NCBI RefSeq assembly: GCF_016714285.1
Contig: NZ_JADJNN010000002.1
Coordinates: 18,501-82,500, forward strand
Reading direction: 5' to 3'
DNA from: Nannocystis sp.
GTDB taxonomy: Bacteria; Myxococcota_A; Polyangia; Nannocystales; Nannocystaceae
DNA length: 64,000 nt
The notes under the pieces are model-generated. The model made no database searches. It was not told where the DNA came from and saw nothing but the letters and a program-made list of their open reading frames with translations. A program made the translations under genes and the position numbers. Position 1 is the first letter of the stretch; every line of letters begins with the position of its first letter. This document shows positions 59,696 through 64,000 of the stretch, in pieces.

Positions 59696-59998
59696 ATGGG
59701 CAGCCAGGGCGCGCACACCGTCTTCAAGCGGCCCGACGAGCTCGCCGCGGCCGTCGTCCTCTACGTCACCGAGTATTGCGGCTTCTGTCGCATGGCCGAG
59801 GGTCTGTTGCGCCGCAAGGGCATCCCCTTCGAGGCCGTCGATGTCACCAACTCGGACGAAGCACGCAGCTGGCTGGTGGAGCGCAGCGGGCAGCGCACGG
59901 TCCCGCAGATCTTCATCAAGGGCAACAGCATCGGCGGCTACACCGAGCTCGCCGCACTCGAGCGCGCCGGCAAGCTGGCCGCGCTGCTCGCTGGCTGA
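59696..59998 (+). CDS. grxC: Glutaredoxin
   Basis: 100 residues. A classical glutaredoxin fold: LYVTEYCGFCRMAEGLLRRK with the dithiol CGFC (Cys28, Cys31), the cis-Pro segment TVPQIFI, and the glutathione-binding GGYTELAALERAG. It reduces protein disulfides or glutathione mixed disulfides in the cytoplasm. Symbol by family resemblance. The gene is coupled to the hypothetical at 58989 and is followed by a gap of 205 bases. Confidence 0.93.
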   Translation: MGSQGAHTVFKRPDELAAAVVLYVTEYCGFCRMAEGLLRRKGIPFEAVDVTNSDEARSWLVERSGQRTVPQIFIKGNSIGGYTELAALERAGKLAALLAG

Positions 59999-60203
59999 GC
60001 GCCGCAGTTCGCCGCGGAACGCGGACAGGTGTACACGCAACGCTGGGCGCGCCTTCGCTTGGTTCCAGTTCGCGCAGCGCACCGCAGGCGGTGACCTTGC
60101 AACGAACACGGGGGTCGGACGTACACTGAGGCGCTGCGAGAGTAGGGAGTGCCCGGGACCGCCTGTGTTACTCTCCGACCGCTTCGAACCGCGAAGACTC
60201 GAG

Positions 60204-60929
60204 ATGACAGTCATGACCAAAGCACCGCGCATGCAACCTCACCGCTGGTTCCTTCCCACGGCCGTGGCGATGGCGACCCTGTGTACCGCCTCGGTCGTAT
60301 GGGCCGGGGAGATCAAGTTCGGCACCACCAAGCTCGAGGTGGACGACAAGGGCAACCTGACCCCCGCAGGTCGCAAGGCCACCGTCGACACCGTCGACGA
60401 AGTTCCCGCCGAGGACCGCTGGGAGATCCACCTCTGGGCCAAGCTCGACAACGCCGCCGCGGGCCCGCTGTACTTCCAATTCTCCCAGGACCTCAACGGC
60501 ACCACCTCCGACGTGTGGCGCTACGACGAGGCGGACTACCCGGGCGGTAAGTACTTCAGCGCCGACATGGAGCTGCTGGGCGGCAAGGGCTTCAACAAGG
60601 ACCGCACCTACGACGTGAGGGCCGTCCAGGTCAGCGCCAAGGGCAAGGACATCACCCTCGCGACTGGCAAGATCAAGCTGATCAAGAGCGGCAAGAAGCC
60701 CGCGAAGGACCCCAACGAGGAGGAAGAGGTCGATCCCGACCAGGACGCCCACGACTCGCTCGCCGGCGACGAGCCTGACACTGGCGACGAGAAGCCCAAG
60801 GAGGCCCCTCCGCCTGTGGAGCCCAAGGCAAAGAAGGGCTGCTCCATCGACAGCGACAGCTCGACCTGGAATGGCGCCCTCTTCCTGCTGGTCCTCGGCG
60901 CCGGCCTCGCCACCCGCCGGCGCGACTGA
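60204..60929 (+). CDS. Secreted protein with MYXO-CTERM-like sorting tail
   Basis: 241 residues. A signal peptide (about 12-34, ending VVWAG) is followed by a beta-rich domain (about 36-160: EIKFGTTKLEVDDKGNLTP, DRWEIHLWAKLD, PLYFQFSQDLNGTTSDVW). An acidic Lys/Glu/Pro linker then leads to a MYXO-CTERM-like tail: Cys213 in KGCSID, a hydrophobic helix (GALFLLVLGAGLA) and TRRRD. Such tails are recognised by a sorting protease and anchor proteins on the cell surface. The ATG at 60204 is preferred; ATG 60213 is possible. The function is unknown. Confidence 0.84.
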   Translation: MTVMTKAPRMQPHRWFLPTAVAMATLCTASVVWAGEIKFGTTKLEVDDKGNLTPAGRKATVDTVDEVPAEDRWEIHLWAKLDNAAAGPLYFQFSQDLNGTTSDVWRYDEADYPGGKYFSADMELLGGKGFNKDRTYDVRAVQVSAKGKDITLATGKIKLIKSGKKPAKDPNEEEEVDPDQDAHDSLAGDEPDTGDEKPKEAPPPVEPKAKKGCSIDSDSSTWNGALFLLVLGAGLATRRRD

Positions 60930-60972
60930 CCTCGTCACGACAGCCCACTGCCGGGCATTCCAGGCGATCGCC

Positions 60973-61006
60973 AGCCCCGTGCCCATACCTGGACGCGGGG
61001 CTTCTC
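60973..61006 (+). terminator. Hairpin after the MYXO-CTERM-like gene
   Basis: AGCCCCGT (60973-60980) pairs with GCGGGGCT (60995-61002), loop of 14 that may pair internally, followed by TCTC. Probably the end of that transcript. Confidence 0.45.
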
Positions 61007-61190
61007 GCTTCCAGGGTGGACATCAACGGGCCCGCCGCCCAAAGCAACAAAAAGCGCCCTGAGGCCTCCACGGGGTTGCGATGCCGACCTTGTTGGCCGC
61101 GTAGCGTCGCCTCGCCTGTTCGTTGCGAATGCACTGCGAGTGCAGCATCTCGATCGCCGCGCCGCCGCCGACGAGGCACCTGCACAAACC

Positions 61191-61223
61191 AATAAAAAAG
61201 GCCCCCTCGTCACCGAGGGGGCC
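61191..61223 (-). terminator. Intrinsic terminator of the rRNA operon
   Basis: Read on the minus strand: a 10-base perfect stem GGCCCCCTCG/CGAGGGGGCC with loop GTGA followed by TTTTTTATT. It lies 6 bases after the 5S 3' end and is the clearest Rho-independent terminator in the window. Confidence 0.93.
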
Positions 61224-61229
61224 ATAGAT

Positions 61230-61343
61230 CTGGCGGCGTCCTACTCTCCCACAGGGTCTCCCCTGCAGTACCATCGGCGCTGGAAGGCTTAACGACCGAG
61301 TTCGGGATGGGATCGGGTGTGACCCTTCCGCCATAGCCACCAG
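61230..61343 (-). rRNA. rrf: 5S ribosomal RNA
   Basis: 114 bases. The 5' end CTGGTGGC pairs with the 3' end GCCGCCAG (helix I). The central conserved stretches GGGTCACACCCGATCCCATC and CCGAACTCGG are present, and GAGAGTAGGACGCCGCC closes the molecule. It is the last gene of the operon, transcribed to the left. Confidence 0.95.
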
Positions 61344-61503
61344 AAAAACCGTCTCATGGCCCACGTTACCCGTGGGCCAGAAGTGCCTCCAGCCAGCGCG
61401 GCCGGAGGACTTCGACGAGCAAAGAATGCTGTGTCTGCGAACAATCTGCGTTTGTCGCTCGGAACCTCGGGTTCAAACCGTTCCCCATGGAAATCGGCAC
61501 CAA
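61344..61503 (-). other. 23S-5S spacer
   Basis: 160 bases between the 23S and 5S genes. It contains a hairpin GGCCCACG/CGTGGGCC with a five-base loop (61358-61378 region), which may be an RNase processing site. No tRNA is seen in it. Confidence 0.6.

Positions 61504-64000
<2,497 letters not shown>

Noticed and set aside
61023..61364. 113-codon minus-strand frame over 5S and the terminator
   Set aside because: It overlaps the 5S gene and the intrinsic terminator and has no codon bias.

Overview
The window is about 70% GC, with G/C at nearly every third codon position. It looks like a chromosomal segment of a myxobacterium, probably suborder Nannocystineae (inference from gene style, not from a database match). 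Supporting signs are about nine lipoproteins with low-complexity Thr/Ser/Gly or Pro linkers, a protein with Myxococcus-type Cys-rich repeats, a MYXO-CTERM-like sorting tail, two membrane Ser/Thr kinases and a PP2C phosphatase, a Lys/Ala-repeat histone H1-like protein, and an rRNA operon at the right edge. There is no prophage, insertion sequence or CRISPR array.

Left part (1-15.1 kb): an SDR end; metF translationally coupled to a secreted metzincin; an NCS2-like permease; a fibrinogen-domain lipoprotein; a TPR-bearing Ser/Thr kinase; a three-gene biotin-dependent acyl-CoA carboxylase operon (biotin carboxylase, carboxyltransferase, biotin carrier); an AI-2E-type permease; the histone-like protein; a GAF sensor histidine kinase.

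Middle (15.2-33.5 kb): exonuclease III; a frameshifted M2 (ACE-like) dipeptidase lipoprotein; an rseP-uvrC-mrnC operon; ssb; arginine succinyltransferase; a tightly overlapping five-gene minus-strand operon (hypothetical, CPBP protease, HAD-IB phosphatase, nadC, birA); then dnaG-rpoD. birA supplies the biotin ligase needed by the carboxylase.

Right part (33.6-64 kb): lipoproteins, a frameshifted NAD-dependent epimerase, an ABC exporter, KDPG aldolase, a second Ser/Thr kinase fused to a TonB/AgmX-like tail, a Pro-rich outer-membrane protein, a PDZ-thioredoxin-like lipoprotein, an exported TldD/TldE-like protease pair, yhbY, tlyA, tRNA-Ala(CGC), a PP2C phosphatase, an OmpA-like lipoprotein, cobalamin-dependent metH, an esterase lipoprotein, a head-less CCA-enzyme-like HD protein, a conserved hypothetical-glutaredoxin pair, the MYXO-CTERM-like protein, and the 5S and partial 23S rRNA on the minus strand with a clear intrinsic terminator. 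metF and metH, 51 kb apart, complete the methyl-transfer arm of methionine synthesis.

The most unusual signals are the TldD/TldE pair carrying export signals; a biotin carrier with a second, lysine-less biotinyl-like domain; short direct duplications of the last codons plus stop just downstream of four different genes; recurrent GGACATGTCC / ACCTGTCC palindromes between and inside genes; and two single-C indels that break otherwise intact conserved genes.
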